Positions 32,841 to 45,600 of a DNA stretch of 64,000 nucleotides are shown piece after piece. Below the pieces are notes generated by a model. It was not told the DNA's origin and did not search any database. It saw only the letters and a list, made by a program, of their open reading frames with translations. Position numbers and translations under genes: made by a program. Source of the stretch: CAYSRC01 sp964446385 (GTDB lineage: Bacteria; Bacillota; Clostridia; Oscillospirales; Ruminococcaceae); NCBI GenBank assembly GCA_964446385.1, contig CAYUOH010000008.1:1-64000 (forward strand), given 5' to 3'. Positions within the stretch are counted from its first letter, which is position 1; the number at the start of each line of letters is the position of its first letter.

Positions 32841-33476
32841 TTACAGATTCGTGCCAATCTCATACGCTTTGGCAAGATAGTCGCCGAAGGTTTCGTCACG
32901 GTGCGCCTTCTTGGCGGCGGGGTCGAAATTCGTCCAGTTATACAGGCTGTAGTCGTCCACCTGCAGAGTATTTCCGCATGCAAGCACCTGAGCGGGACCT
33001 ACAAAGCGTGATAATGCATTCCTGTATTCTTCAAGAAGTTTTGTATATCCGACGGTGTCGTACATCTCCTCGCCGCAGTTGCTTGTCATTATAAGCAGCA
33101 CGGGAATATTGTGTCTGTTGCAGCAGGGCTGTTCCCTGTTGTATGTAAGCGACTGGAAAATTAGTCTTTCATAAAGCGCGCGGAATCCGGAAGAAAGATT
33201 ACCAAGATAATTGGGTGATCCGATTATCAGCCCGTCGGCATTTCGTATTTTTTCAAGCACATCGTACAGACCGTCGTGACAAGAGCATTTTCCGAAGGAC
33301 CCAGCCCTTTTGCAGGCAAAGCAGGAAATACAGCCGGTGAATCTATCAAGCCTGTAAAGGTTTATATATTCCACCTCCGCGCCGGTTGATTCGGCGCCCT
33401 TAGCGGCTTCCTTAATCAGCAGATCGGTATTCCATCCTGTCCTCGGTCCGGCATTTACGACAACGATCTTTTTCAT
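32841..33476 (-). CDS. Flavodoxin-like NAD(P)H oxidoreductase / iron-sulfur flavoprotein
   Basis: A 211-residue protein with the flavodoxin-like fold of NADPH-dependent FMN reductases: MKKIVVVNAGPRTGWNT (FMN phosphate loop) at the start, IIGSPNYLGNLSSGFRALYER near residue 84. Near residue 47 is a compact cysteine group GCISCFACKR followed by CSC, like the cluster motif of archaeal and clostridial iron-sulfur flavoproteins (C-x2-C-x2-C then a later Cys). It likely moves electrons from ferredoxin or NAD(P)H to an unknown acceptor. The frame is open to 33518, but ATG 33476 with GGAGAAA fits the family start. Paired with a zinc-ribbon protein. Confidence 0.83.
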   Translation of the reverse strand: MKKIVVVNAGPRTGWNTDLLIKEAAKGAESTGAEVEYINLYRLDRFTGCISCFACKRAGSFGKCSCHDGLYDVLEKIRNADGLIIGSPNYLGNLSSGFRALYERLIFQSLTYNREQPCCNRHNIPVLLIMTSNCGEEMYDTVGYTKLLEEYRNALSRFVGPAQVLACGNTLQVDDYSLYNWTNFDPAAKKAHRDETFGDYLAKAYEIGTNL

Positions 33477-33586
33477 AGAGGTTTTCTCCGTTTGTCTGAT
33501 ATTCGTGCAAATTACCATTTTATATATTTATTATATCTCAATTGTCTAAAATTACATAACTTTGTTATTTGTGAAGAAAACACAAC

Positions 33587-33618
33587 AGCCCCTCTTTGCA
33601 TTTCGCAGAGAAGGGGCT
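33587..33618 (-). terminator. Terminator of the giant surface-protein gene
   Basis: Minus-strand AGCCCCT-CT / AGAGGGGCT stem with a bulged T and an inner TGC-GAAAT-GCA hairpin, followed by GTTGTGTTTTC. It starts 18 bases after the stop codon. Confidence 0.75.
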
Positions 33619-33635
33619 GCTTAATTAATTACGTG

Positions 33636-36600
33636 TTATACATTTGAAAGAGAATTGTTCTCATTCTCCGGTTCCTCGTACTGTACGAACAATACGCCGT
33701 CAGGAATTTCTTCAAGGATTTCGCCGTCTGCTTCGATAGCAAGCTTTCCGGCGTAAACCGGCTGTTCTTCCGGTTCCTCCTCTCCCGTATCAGATCCGTT
33801 GTTCTTTGTCTCTTCGGGTTCTCCTTCGGGGTCAAGCGTGAATACGTAGCGGTCCTCCATAAGATCCTCAAGGAAGATAACCAGAGCACAGTTACCCACG
33901 CGATATATAAGAATCCTGTATCCCTCATCAAGAAGCCTGTCAATCAGCCTACGGCCGAGTACAAGCCGGCGCATATCGGACGCCGTCTTGGTGGCGTCGC
34001 GGTCGTCGGTCGGAATAATGATGACTGCGCGGTCGTCTTCTTCAAGGCCGAACAGATCTTCTGCGTTAACAGCGTCTCCGGTTCCGGATTCAGCACGTTT
34101 TACATACTCCGCGAATCTTTCGGGTTTCCCGCAGACGGTCAGCTTCGCGCCGTCCGCTGTTTCAAATACCGCGATGCCCTTTTCTTCATCAAGCTTTGCA
34201 AGCTTAAGCACAAGAGCCTTTAGATCCTCTTCGGCCTTATACTCCGTGGAATCTGTCAGCAGAATCACAAGCATTGTGATATCGCCAAGGATGTCTGTCT
34301 TTTCGCCCTCATCCACAGTGAATACCAGTGTGAGTCCGTCCATTTCGCTGAACGTGCAGAAAATCGTCCTGTAGTACGCCAATGTAAAGTTCTTGCGGAA
34401 AACAATGTTTCCGAGTCTGCCATAGTAAGCAGTCTTCTCTTCGGGTTCGTGCCAGATATTGTAGAACCAGATTTTGCCGTAAATAGACGTGATATTTACC
34501 CTGCCCCATATATCGCAAATCAGCGATCTGTTTTTGGTACCCACGTCTCCGTACGCAAATAGATCAAGGTTATTACCGGTGATGTTAGCGCTTCCGCCGT
34601 TGTAGCCTGCGGCTGCGTCGCCCTTTACGTAAAGATAGATATCTTGACCCCTGATGCTGGCAATCGTTATATCACCGTTGGAAACGATGTATATATTGCC
34701 CGCACTCGTTGAGAAATTTCCTGCCGTTATAACAAGCGGATTCTTAATACTGCTGATGTTTCCTCGCGCGGTAATATTTAGATTCCCTGCACTGAGGTTT
34801 GATGTACCCTCCGGTACGTTTCCGGCAGTTACATTGCCATTCACCTCAATGAATAAACTTCCGCCAACGGCAAGGTCGTCGATTCTGAGGTCACCAATTA
34901 CCCTAATGTACGCATTTTCGGCTATCGTACCGGAAATAATTCCGGCGTCAGTAATTAACGGTCTGTTCTGTGTACCGGCGCTTCCGCCAAGGGCGTTGAT
35001 TTCAAGATGCATCGGGTCGATTAAAACGTCGCTTTCAATTCCCCCTGTGGTGTTCAGTGAAACGTCGCCGTTCGCTTCGAAACTGCCGATGTTCATATCT
35101 CCCTTTTCAGCCAGGTTGACGCTGCCGCCGGATGAAATGAACGTTGTGCCGGATACTTCGATATCCAGGGGTGAATCCACGGTTCCGATATATCCGCCCG
35201 CATTTAGGTAGAGGTTGCCGCCAGTGCGGATTGCCGTGCCGGCAATGTTCGCATCCTCCAATGCCTTGTCCGCAACTACCTGCACCGCTTCGGCGTTCGT
35301 CCTCTTTTCGTCTGCGTCTGTCGCGGCTTCGTCTGCGGCCACACGGGCTTTTCGGGCGTCTTCTCTTGCGGAATCGGCTTCGGCTTGAACCTTGTCCGCT
35401 TCTTCCTGAGCTTTAACAGCGGCCTTCTGAAGTTCATCAGCCTTCTTTCCGGCCTCTTCCTTCTGGCTGTTCAGCTCGGATATCGCAGCGTTCTTTTCAT
35501 CATCGCTGAGACTATCATCGTTAAGTACGTCCTCTATGGCTTTTTCAATATCCGCGACCTTTTGGGAGGCTTCGTCGGCTTTTTGCTGTGCTTCGTCGGC
35601 CTTTGTCTGAGCCTCGTCCGCACCGGCCTGTGCTTTTACGGCTTCGCCCTCCTTCTTCAGGGCAAAGCCTTCAAGTATTTCGGCCATGTCCAGAGCGGCC
35701 TTCGCAAGGTTGGCTGCGTCGTCCGCGGCCTGCTGTGCGTCGGCAGCATCACGGATTGCACTTGACGCATCGTCGTCGGTTATGTTACCGGGAGCGGTAA
35801 TTACCGCATCGCCGTCGGAATCAATTTTTCCGATCGCAAGATCACCGGAGACCTCTGTTACATATACAACGCTGCCGTCCGCGTCAAGTTTTCCTCTGCC
35901 GTTGTTACCGGACGCTGTATCTATGAAGATAGGTGTGCCGATGCCTCCGATACTTCCGCCGGCAGTAAGCGCCACGTCGTCGGCACTGACCGGTATAATG
36001 TTAATTCCGTGATAAATATTACCCTGAGCAATAATGTTGGCTTTGTCTCCGGCTGTGACGGAGTCAAGCTCAGCGTTACCGGCGGAAATTATTACAGCAT
36101 TTCCGGACGCGAATATTACTCCCAGAATCATATCGCCGCTTCCGCCGCGTGATTCAATGGTATTATCCAGCACAAGGTCTCCCATTACGCTGATATTGTA
36201 AACGCCGTTCTGTGTATTTGCAGTTACGTTCAGATCACCCAAAGATGTCAGGTTTACGTCGCCTTCATCCGAAATGTAAAGATGATCTGTAATAAGTACG
36301 TCAATCGGTTCATCCGTTGTTCCGACAACACTGCTTTCAGCGGATATATAAGCTTTGTTAGCGGTAATATTTGCGATTCCGGCGTTCTTTTCTTCATCAG
36401 TTCTTACGTCGGTCACGTCTCCGTCAGGGGTGGATACCGACACAGTGCCGGCCGCTTCGATAATGCCAAGGCCGATATTGCCGTTCTGCTCCGCAAGATA
36501 AGCGTTTCCGGCCGTACTGTTTGCACCGTCCGCTGAGAGGTCAAGCCTAAGCTCGGCGAATTTGTCATCAAGCCTTGAGAAGTCGTAGGCGAGTGCGACG

Positions 36601-39600
36601 TCGAACACCCAGATTGTCTTTTCGACTCCCTTTTCGTCCTTTACGGTCACGCGGTGAATCGTTCCGGTGATTCCTTCGGGAATCTCCGCAACAACGTTCG
36701 CCACAACCTCCGGGTTGTTGTCCTTCTGTTCGGTTATAAGCGGATTTCCGGATTCTCCGATATTTTCACTTGCGGAGAGATCAATATTTCTTCCGTTGAT
36801 ATTGGCGTTTTCGCCGCTGTCGCCGGCGGTAATGCTTCCGTTCCTTACGTCCACGGACACATCTCCGCGCTCAGAGGTTATACTGCGGACGGCAAGATCG
36901 CTGTCGCCGATAACCGTGATATTGATATCGCCGTCGTTGTAGATTCTGACAAGTCCGGAAGATGTGCCAATTTCGATATTCAGACCACGAGTCGGGGTTT
37001 CTCCGGTATCGGCGCCTTCAGCCTCTTCGGGCATACCCGCGGCACGGATCGCCTCTGTATAAATTGCCTCGATTTCATCATCGGTGAGTGAGGCTAATAA
37101 CAGCTGTCCGAGATCCTTCACCGGTTCGGGTGCCGTTTCACCATCTTCGGGCTCGGTTTCAAGCTGCGCCTTCAGAAGTTCCTCAAGAAGCTTCTTCTCC
37201 TTGTCGCTGTCGCTGTCGTCGCCGCGCAGCGCAAGCAGGGCGTCATAAAGGGCCTTCGCTCCGAGTTGTTCGCCCGGCTTTGCCACGTCCGTATATTCAA
37301 GAATGCTCTTTACTGTCTTTTCCTCGTTTGCACTGCTGACAAGCGCGGCAATTTCCGAGTCGGACATGCCGTCGGTCATACCGAGATCGTTCAGGACCAA
37401 GGCCAGTTCGTCTTCACTGAGAATACCGGCGATCGTCTTTGCGGACAGATCACTTCCCATGATGCCCTTTACGGTATCCTCATCAAGACTGCTCTTCCAG
37501 CCGATGTTCGCTTCGACAATCTTTTCGGCAATCTCCTTCACGGTCTGTACCGGAAGATCAACATTCGTAAGCTTGTCGGTAATATGGTTCAGTTTGTCGC
37601 CCTCGACGGTCTCTCCCGAGTTTTCAGGCTGATGCCCGGGGAATTCGTTGACCATCGGGTTATCACCATGGGTAACGAAGGAATCAATTATAATGCGCTC
37701 TCCGTAAACGTTGACACCGATAAGCTCTAATACCGATATAATCACCTTCGCGTTTTCGCCATCTCCGGTATTGACGTTGATTGCAAGCGCGTCGATATAT
37801 GTGTCTCCGACCGCCGGAAGCTTAAGCGTAAGTGCTTCGGGAATATCAATCAGGAGCGGGGATTCCGTTGTACCGACGCTCGATGCCGAAATACTGAGCA
37901 ACGCATTGCTGTCGTTGTCGTCCGCATCATATCTGATATATGCGCGCGTTCCGTATTCGACGCAGTCAATGCCTCCGTTTTCGGTAAACGTTACGGTATC
38001 TCCGGCGCTGACGGTCACTTCACTTCTTTCGGCGTTAAGGCTGTTGAAACGGATGTCATCCGCCGCAGTCAAGACATTGGTGCTGTTAGCCGAAACGATG
38101 CGATTATAGATAATATTCGCTGTCTGCTCGTTTTCGCCGATTGCGTGCGCCGTAAAGAGCGAACCGGTAACTATAAGATCGCTGCCGGAAATGCTTCCGC
38201 CCGAGGTAAGGGATGCACGGGAACCGTCGATATCTATAAAAGTGAAGATAATATCGGTACCGGACGATATAACCGCTACGGAGTTGTCGGATTCGATGAG
38301 TCTGTCCGCTTCGGTCTTTCCGCCCGCATTGACAGTCAGCATGGAGTCTTTAACAATAATCTTGTCGGCCGTCACATCTTTGCCGGTCGTAATATCGGCT
38401 TTCGCTTTGGTGCGGAGATTGATATCATCTGCCTTAAAGCTTCCCGCCGCGTTCACAGTTATAACTCCGCCTACGGCATCGATACCGGCGGTTGTCACAT
38501 TGCCGGCCGATTCGGCGTCTTCATTGGCTGAACCGTCGGGGTCTTTGTTCGTAATCGCAGTAAAGGCCGAGCCGATTCCTGCCTTAATTCCGACAAAGTT
38601 TATATTCCCATCCTGAGTTGTAACCTTGAATGTAAAGCCTTCATTAATAACCGTATCGACGATGACGTTAAAGTTGTTTTCAGTGCTTTCACCACCGGAT
38701 TTTTCGGGAACGTAGATGTAGGTATTCTTGGCGACAACATAATCACCGGATTCGTTCATGAACGTTATTACACCCGATGCCGAGAATTCCAGAGGATTGG
38801 CGTCGGTACCGATATGGCCTGATGTGCCGCCCGTTTCGGGGTCGGTTACAGTTATAACGGTAATATTCCCTCCGGATGTCAGGTCACCGTCGTCCGGATC
38901 ACCGTCGCCGTCCTTCACTGATCCCGCAGGATCGGCAATGGTAAGAACAAGATTGCCGGCCGCGGTGATACCAGTAATGCCGTATTCGATTCCGGATGTT
39001 TCGGAAATTTTCTGCGTGAATTTGACGTCGCCCGTAATGACTACGCTTCCATCCGAACCTATACGGATGAAAAGATCCGGCATGGTGTAGAAAATCGTAA
39101 GAACGTTGCCTTCGCTGTCAAGAACTGTGTCTATTATCAGGCGCCTGTTTCCGAAACCATCCGATAATGACTTTGAAACAAGGATCTGTTCGGTAATGCC
39201 GATCTGAGCCGCCTCAATACTATAAAGCGCGCTGTCGGCAGTGATATTCGTACCGTCGGAAAGTTTTGTAAGATCGGCGGGATTAATATGCCCGATCTTT
39301 GTCCATCCTTCGGCTCCGTCCGCACTGTAATAATAATCTCCGGTAACATCCACTGCGACCTTATCGGTAAGGCGTTCCAGCCACAACAGCTGACTTCTTT
39401 TCAGTTTTATAACCGGGCCTTCGGTGTTTTCGGCGGGCACCACCTTATACAGGATGGCGTTGGTTTCCTCAATGGTCATCCACAGGTTGCCCTCCTCGTA
39501 CCAAAAACGTCCGTATGTAAGAACGTAGGTACGGGCACTTTCATCGACATATACCTTGTTGCCGTAACTGTTGGTCTGAATTCCCGGGTTCTCCACGGCC

Positions 39601-42600
39601 AGCTTTCCAAGTTTTTCTGCGGTAAGGTTCACCGATTCGTAAATCATTCCGTCGAATTTAGCTGAGAAGGTACCATTGATGGAAACTATCAGGCCGCTCT
39701 TCGTCAGATACATGGTTTCGGTTATGCGGTATCCCTTGCCGCCGCTGACCATCTGATTGGACGGTAGATAGATTTCCCTTATGGGGATATCGGAAATTTT
39801 TCCGACAAAGGCCATCGTATTGCCTTTGCTTCCCATACGGATAACCAGCGATTCGTCCGAACCCTGACTGGTGTAGTCGACGTACTGGACCTTTTCAGCA
39901 GGATTATATGTCACCACATCGCCGTTGTTCAGCTTTACATATTTTTCTCCGGTTTCGGTTACATCGACCCTGGCAACGCCTGTGAGGCCATCGCAGCCCT
40001 CAAGCTCAAGATAGGGCACAGGCTTCTTTCCGAGCATGAAGCCGTCTGTTAGCTTCGTGAGCCACATATCGGTCAGTGTTGCGATTGGGCCTGTTTCGAG
40101 GTTGCCGATGTACAGTTTTATCTTTCCCGCGGAGGTAATCTCGCTTAGCTTCGCCATCACTTCGGCGAGGCTTTCCGTGGTGACTTTCTCATAGTCGGGT
40201 GTATCGTCATAGGGGCTGTCAAAGACCTCACGGAAGATATTCGTGTATCCGCTGCCCACAATTTCATCGGTCAGAGAACCCAGCGCCGCGGTTATTAACA
40301 ACGTATCGGTCACGATCCCGCCGGATTCCGTACGCACCCAGAACACGCCGTTATAATGGACCAGCTTGAATGTTCCTGAGGGACCACCGAAAACTTCCGC
40401 ATCATAGTAATTTACCGTGTATGTCACCTGTTTCGAGGTTTCTCCTTCGGCAACGGTGAACGTTTCATCCGCGGTACCTGTATGTTTCAGACGGTAGGTA
40501 GATACGCCGACTTCCAGAAGCTTATTTCCGCTCTTGACCTGGATCTCCTCACCGGTCTCGACTATTTCGGATTCTATAAGGCCGTCGTTGATCTTCACGA
40601 TTTCGGCCTCATATTTATTAAAGGTAAACACAGTGTTTTCACCTTCGACTGAAACCGAAACCTCAGCCTCGCCGCAGGCGGTCACAAGGAAAACCTTTTC
40701 ATTGCGGCAGATAAAGGTATACCCGTTTTTCTCTACCGTACTGTTGAATATGTTGATATCCGAGGTTTTTACCGATACGCTGACACTCTGGGCCTTTACC
40801 GCCACGGCGTATATGTCGGAATAATCGATTGTTCCGTCGTGTTCATAGCCGTATGCGTAGTACTCGGTGCCGTCTGCCGCAGTTTCGATGATATGGTCGA
40901 CAGAGTAAATTCCGAGGCCATGAATCACGGTTGCTCCGTCTCTAAGCGATTCGATACGCGCTCCGGATCCGTTGTAAAGATTACGGATGCCGGTGTCGTT
41001 CAGGATCACTACGCTTGCGCCGACGGTCACCGCGGTGCCGCTGTTATCGACTATAGCGCCGTTTTCGCCATCGTAAAGGTATACTCCCTCTGCCGATGTT
41101 TCGTACCTTTCACCGGTTACGAAGCTTTCGTTGGCAAGTATCGCGGATACCTCGACCGCCTTCACATAGCTGAAGCTTAAATTATTAGATTTTGGTGCGT
41201 AGGTGGTGACATAGTAATACTGAGTCTTTTTATTGTCAGCGTTGTATCTCACTGTGAACCACTCGCACCACATATAGTTTGTGAAGCCGTCGTTGCCGGA
41301 AATAGTAGCTTTCACATTGCCGCCTGCGTCGACAACATTGATGGAACTCATTCCGTTCCGGGAATATTCCGGCGTCCAGTATTTGCCGCGCAGTGCGTCG
41401 TAAATACCGCCGGACTTAAGATAGCTTACGGTTACACCCATGGGTGTATTGACGGTACTGATTACTGTACCGTTGTATTTATAGGTATAGTATCCATAGC
41501 TGTATTCCACCGTTACATTCATTCCCGAACCCAGAAAATCGGATAATGTGAACGTATTCGAGGCACTGTTTTCCACATTGTACAGATGGAGCGTGCCTGC
41601 CGACTCACCGACATGGTCATACATAAAGTCGATGGCCTTGCTCCAGTCCCCTCCCTTTACGTCGTAGCCCCAGAACCTCGTCTCGTAATAGGTTTTGCCG
41701 TTGCTCAGCGTCATGGTCTCAACAGCATTGTCCCGGATTACCACCTGATCGAATCTGAATGTAGCGTAGTTCGTCGCTGAATTGGATTCTGATCCGTAGA
41801 ATCCCGAGCCGGGCTCCATAGTGTAGAAGGTAACTGTATTTCCGCTGCTGCTCTTGTGGTAAATGATGAAATAGTAGGAATATGTACTCCTGGACTTCAG
41901 ATTGGATAGTGTCGGCTCAAGGCCGCTGAAATAGTAGAATTCGTACTTTTCGTTTCCGCTTCCCGTTTCTGAGCCGCAGTTTATCAATTCAACGGTCCAT
42001 TCGACGACGGCATCTTCTCCGTCTTCCGTAACGTTACGTGCCAGAAGGATTCTAACCCGGCCGTCTTTCATACGGCTGAGCAGCCAATCACCTTCTATGG
42101 AGCTCATCAACGTTTCGTAGGTCATGTTCTCTTCGACCGTCAGATATCCGGTTATGAGATCAATCGAAACACCGGCGGCAAGCTTGATTTCCTTCACTGT
42201 AGTGCCGTCTTCGGAGTATATGAATTCATACTCGCCCACGGCCATGGCGGTCCCGTTTTCCTCCACACGGGCAACGTTGCCGTTTTCGTCCATATAGAAT
42301 ATGCTGCCGTTGGGCAGAGTATAGATATAAAGGCCGGTGGCGTCGTCGTAGCCCGAAAGATAGCGATCAAGAACATCCATACCACTCAGCGTATAATCGC
42401 TGCCCAGAGATATCTGCACTAAATACATGTAATCCACGATACCGGGAACGGGCACGGTGACTGTGGTCGCACCGTCGACGCTGTAAACGTTCAAACCCTT
42501 TTCCAAAGTAACGTATACATCACCCTCGCAGGAGGTTATGTCTGTGATATCGACATTGATTCCGGATGCGACGGTGCTCAGCCCGGTTTCTGGAACCACA

Positions 42601-45600
42601 TCAACAATAATAATTTCCGCCGCGGTAACATCCAGGTAGATATCTCCATTTGCGACTGCTGAAATGCTTCCGGTTTGTTCTCCGTCGAATATCCAGGTAT
42701 TGAAAGACTGCTGCGCGCTGCCGATCGTGGCGGCATTTTCGACGCGAAGCGTATGCGCCCACAACGGGGCAACCTGCGAGCCGCTTGCAAGCGAAGTTAC
42801 TTCCTTAATGCCGGTTAAGCTCGCTCCGGTCATTCCGGTCCAGATGAAGCTTACGTCACCGGTGTGGTTTTCAATGAATCCGTTTACATAGACGGCAGCA
42901 GTGTCTGAATTCTGAACCAGAACATAAGGAATATCATACTTCGCGTGGTAATATGTCGGATTCAGACGTATACCGTTTATGAATACTCGCGGATTAATAA
43001 AGCCCGTGTTCCGTAGCGCAATGGCATTTAGAACGATTTCTTTATTTGTGCTGTTGGTGATTGTCAGGCCCGGCAGCCAGGTCTGGTCGTAAACCTTCAT
43101 ACCCGTAACCGTACCGTTCAGGCGGGCTGTGCCGGGAAGATTGTTTGTAATGTCGCTGAATATGATCCGGGACCCGTTTATCGTGTAGAACTTCGAGGGA
43201 TTCTTTACGCCCACTTCACGAATTCCCCGGTCGGAAATATCGATATAAATTCCGCCCGCGGCGTCGCCGAGATAAAGATCCGGATTGGTTATGGTAACGG
43301 AGGTCCCGTTTGAAATACTTCCGTTCCTGTCGAAATCCACTTCAGCCGTAAAGCCGCCATCGTGAAGGTCGTGGTTCCTGCGGCTTTCGGTAAAATTGTT
43401 CGCCGAAATATCAATCAGCGCACCGGAATATCTGAATTTCGAATCGGAGCTTCCGGCGTTAAGTTTGGCTGTACCGGTCACGTTTACATCTGATTCTGCA
43501 TTACCCGCTCCGAGCGCGTCCATCTGTACAAAGACGTAGGAATGAATATTGCCTTGTCCAATGTATGCCGGCAGGGTAGATGAAAGGATATACGCTGCAT
43601 CGTGCCCGGTAAGGTTAAGATTGCCGATATTCGTATAAGAGTTAAGCGCAACATCAAAGTCGTTCTCGGCATCCACGTCACCGCCCAGGGCCTTGCCTTT
43701 GGAGTAACTGTAGTTGTAAAGATCAAGTTCCGCAATGCATGCGGTAATGTTGACCCTGCGGCCTTCTATGGCGTTGTCGCTGCCCTTTACCGTTACTGTG
43801 GAATCAAGATCTACCCGGGTATTGTTTGTAGCCACCGGGTGGGTGCCAAGTCCTGATGCGGAGACCGCGTTTTCGGTTCTTACACCGTCCTGGGATGCGT
43901 TGCTCCTGATTGTGACGGTGCCGAAGCGGTTCTGAATCCGTGTATTGCCGCCGATTTCAACTGTTGCATCGGTATTGATATCCACTGTGCAGGTCGCTTT
44001 CGCCAGCGAAACAACACCGCCGGAGCTGGCCTTCGCGAATGTGATTATGGAGTCGTTTTCGCCAGCCGCGCTTCCGATATCCACACTGCCCCAGTCAGCG
44101 GTAAGGGAGGAATTCGCCATTGTTATCTTTGCGGTACGCGTGAGATAGTTTTCCGCCTTCAGGGTGGAGCCCTCTATGAACCCCTTGCCGTCCGCCATGG
44201 TGTACGCGTTCATATTCGCGTTGGAAACGGCCTTTATGGAAATACCCTCTATGGCATTCATCAATGAAGTGATGTCCACCGTTGTATTGGTTGTTACATG
44301 GTTTTCGCCGTATGTACTGTTGGCGCTTACGCCGAAGCCGATAGAGGAACCTGCCGCTGCGCTTTCGGCGCTGTCCTTGTCCTCTGCGAGAATCACTATG
44401 TCCCCGCCGGAGGTAAGCTTTGTCCCGCCATTGGCATACGCTTCGGTCTTATAAAAACTATATGTAGGGATTTTTGTATCGGATACATCGGCTACGGTAA
44501 TGGTTGTTCCCTTGTTGACTACGGATTTCGCATATCCTTCGTTATACGCGCGGATACGTATGCTGCCGCCGACGTTGATGCTGCCGCCGCTGATACCCGC
44601 GGATGCGGTCTGCGCGTAATTTGAGTCGGTTCCCACCTTTGCGTTGGCGGAAAGGGCCTTTACGTTAACCACGCCGATAAGCAGGGTGCCGGATACGGTA
44701 GCTGACGAGGTTGTATTGCCTACAGCCTCCAGTACCGCGTTGCCGGTGCATATAATATTCGCATTGTAAATATGGGTGTTTACAACGTCCTGAGTAATTG
44801 ATTCTGCTTTGAAGGTACCGATAGTGGCCAGAGAAATCTCAATCGCCATCTTTGCCGTGGCAATTGCCTCGCTAAGAGTTCTGGCACGGGCGGAAATGCT
44901 TCCGGAGATATTGAGAACATTATTGCCAAGCCCAAAAATATTTACCGTGTTGGCTGTGACAGATTTGGCATATGCTATGTTTACTTCGGCACCAATCAGC
45001 GATACCGAAACGCTCGAATTGTCGCTTCCGCCGGAACCGCCTGTTTTGGCGGTCGCATAGCCGTATCCATCTTTCTTTACAATCTCCGAAATGACACTGA
45101 CGCTGCCCCTTACCGTAAGGGTTCCGCCGAAGCGAAGCTCGGCATACTGCACCGTGTTAAGCCATGCATCAACATGGTTTACAGCTATGCTTACAGCTGA
45201 GAGGTTAAAGTTGCGTGTGCGTCCCGTGGAGCTCGCGCTGCTGGCGCCCGTGGTCGTTACGGATACGTTTCCGCCGACAAGACCGCCTTTCAGTGCACCG
45301 AAGGACGATGTAGCCTTAGTAGATGTTTTGGCAAGGGCGATGTTAGCGTCAACAGAGACAAGAGTAACGCTGATGCCGCCGCCTGCGCCTGTAGCAGAAT
45401 CTGATTCGGAGTAATAGGTGTTGCTGACGTCGACATAACAATCTTTTGCAATATCCTCAGTGGAAATATCGACCGTGTCGGCCTCAACATCCGCGCCGAA
45501 GTCTCCGGCCGCAAGTGCCAGAGTCTGAAGGAGCGTGGCATTTACTAAACCTATTGATATCCGGTCGGTATCAACATCGGCCAGCGCATAGCTGCGGGCA

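Larger units (their letters stand above)
34490..38830 (-). repeat. C-terminal array of GT-xxx-PL beta repeats
   Basis: At least nine copies of a motif like IGTDANPLEF, VGTTESPLLI, IGESGNPLIT, VGTTDEPIDV, IGGIGTPIFI, IGTVDSPLDI, AGTQNRPLIT, IKNPLVITAG and VGTKNRSLIC, near 38800, 37860, 36750, 36300, 35940, 35160, 34960, 34730 and 34520. Each is followed by alternating beta strands and GDI/GNI turns, as in filamentous hemagglutinin-like helices. Two helical inserts interrupt the array. Confidence 0.7.
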
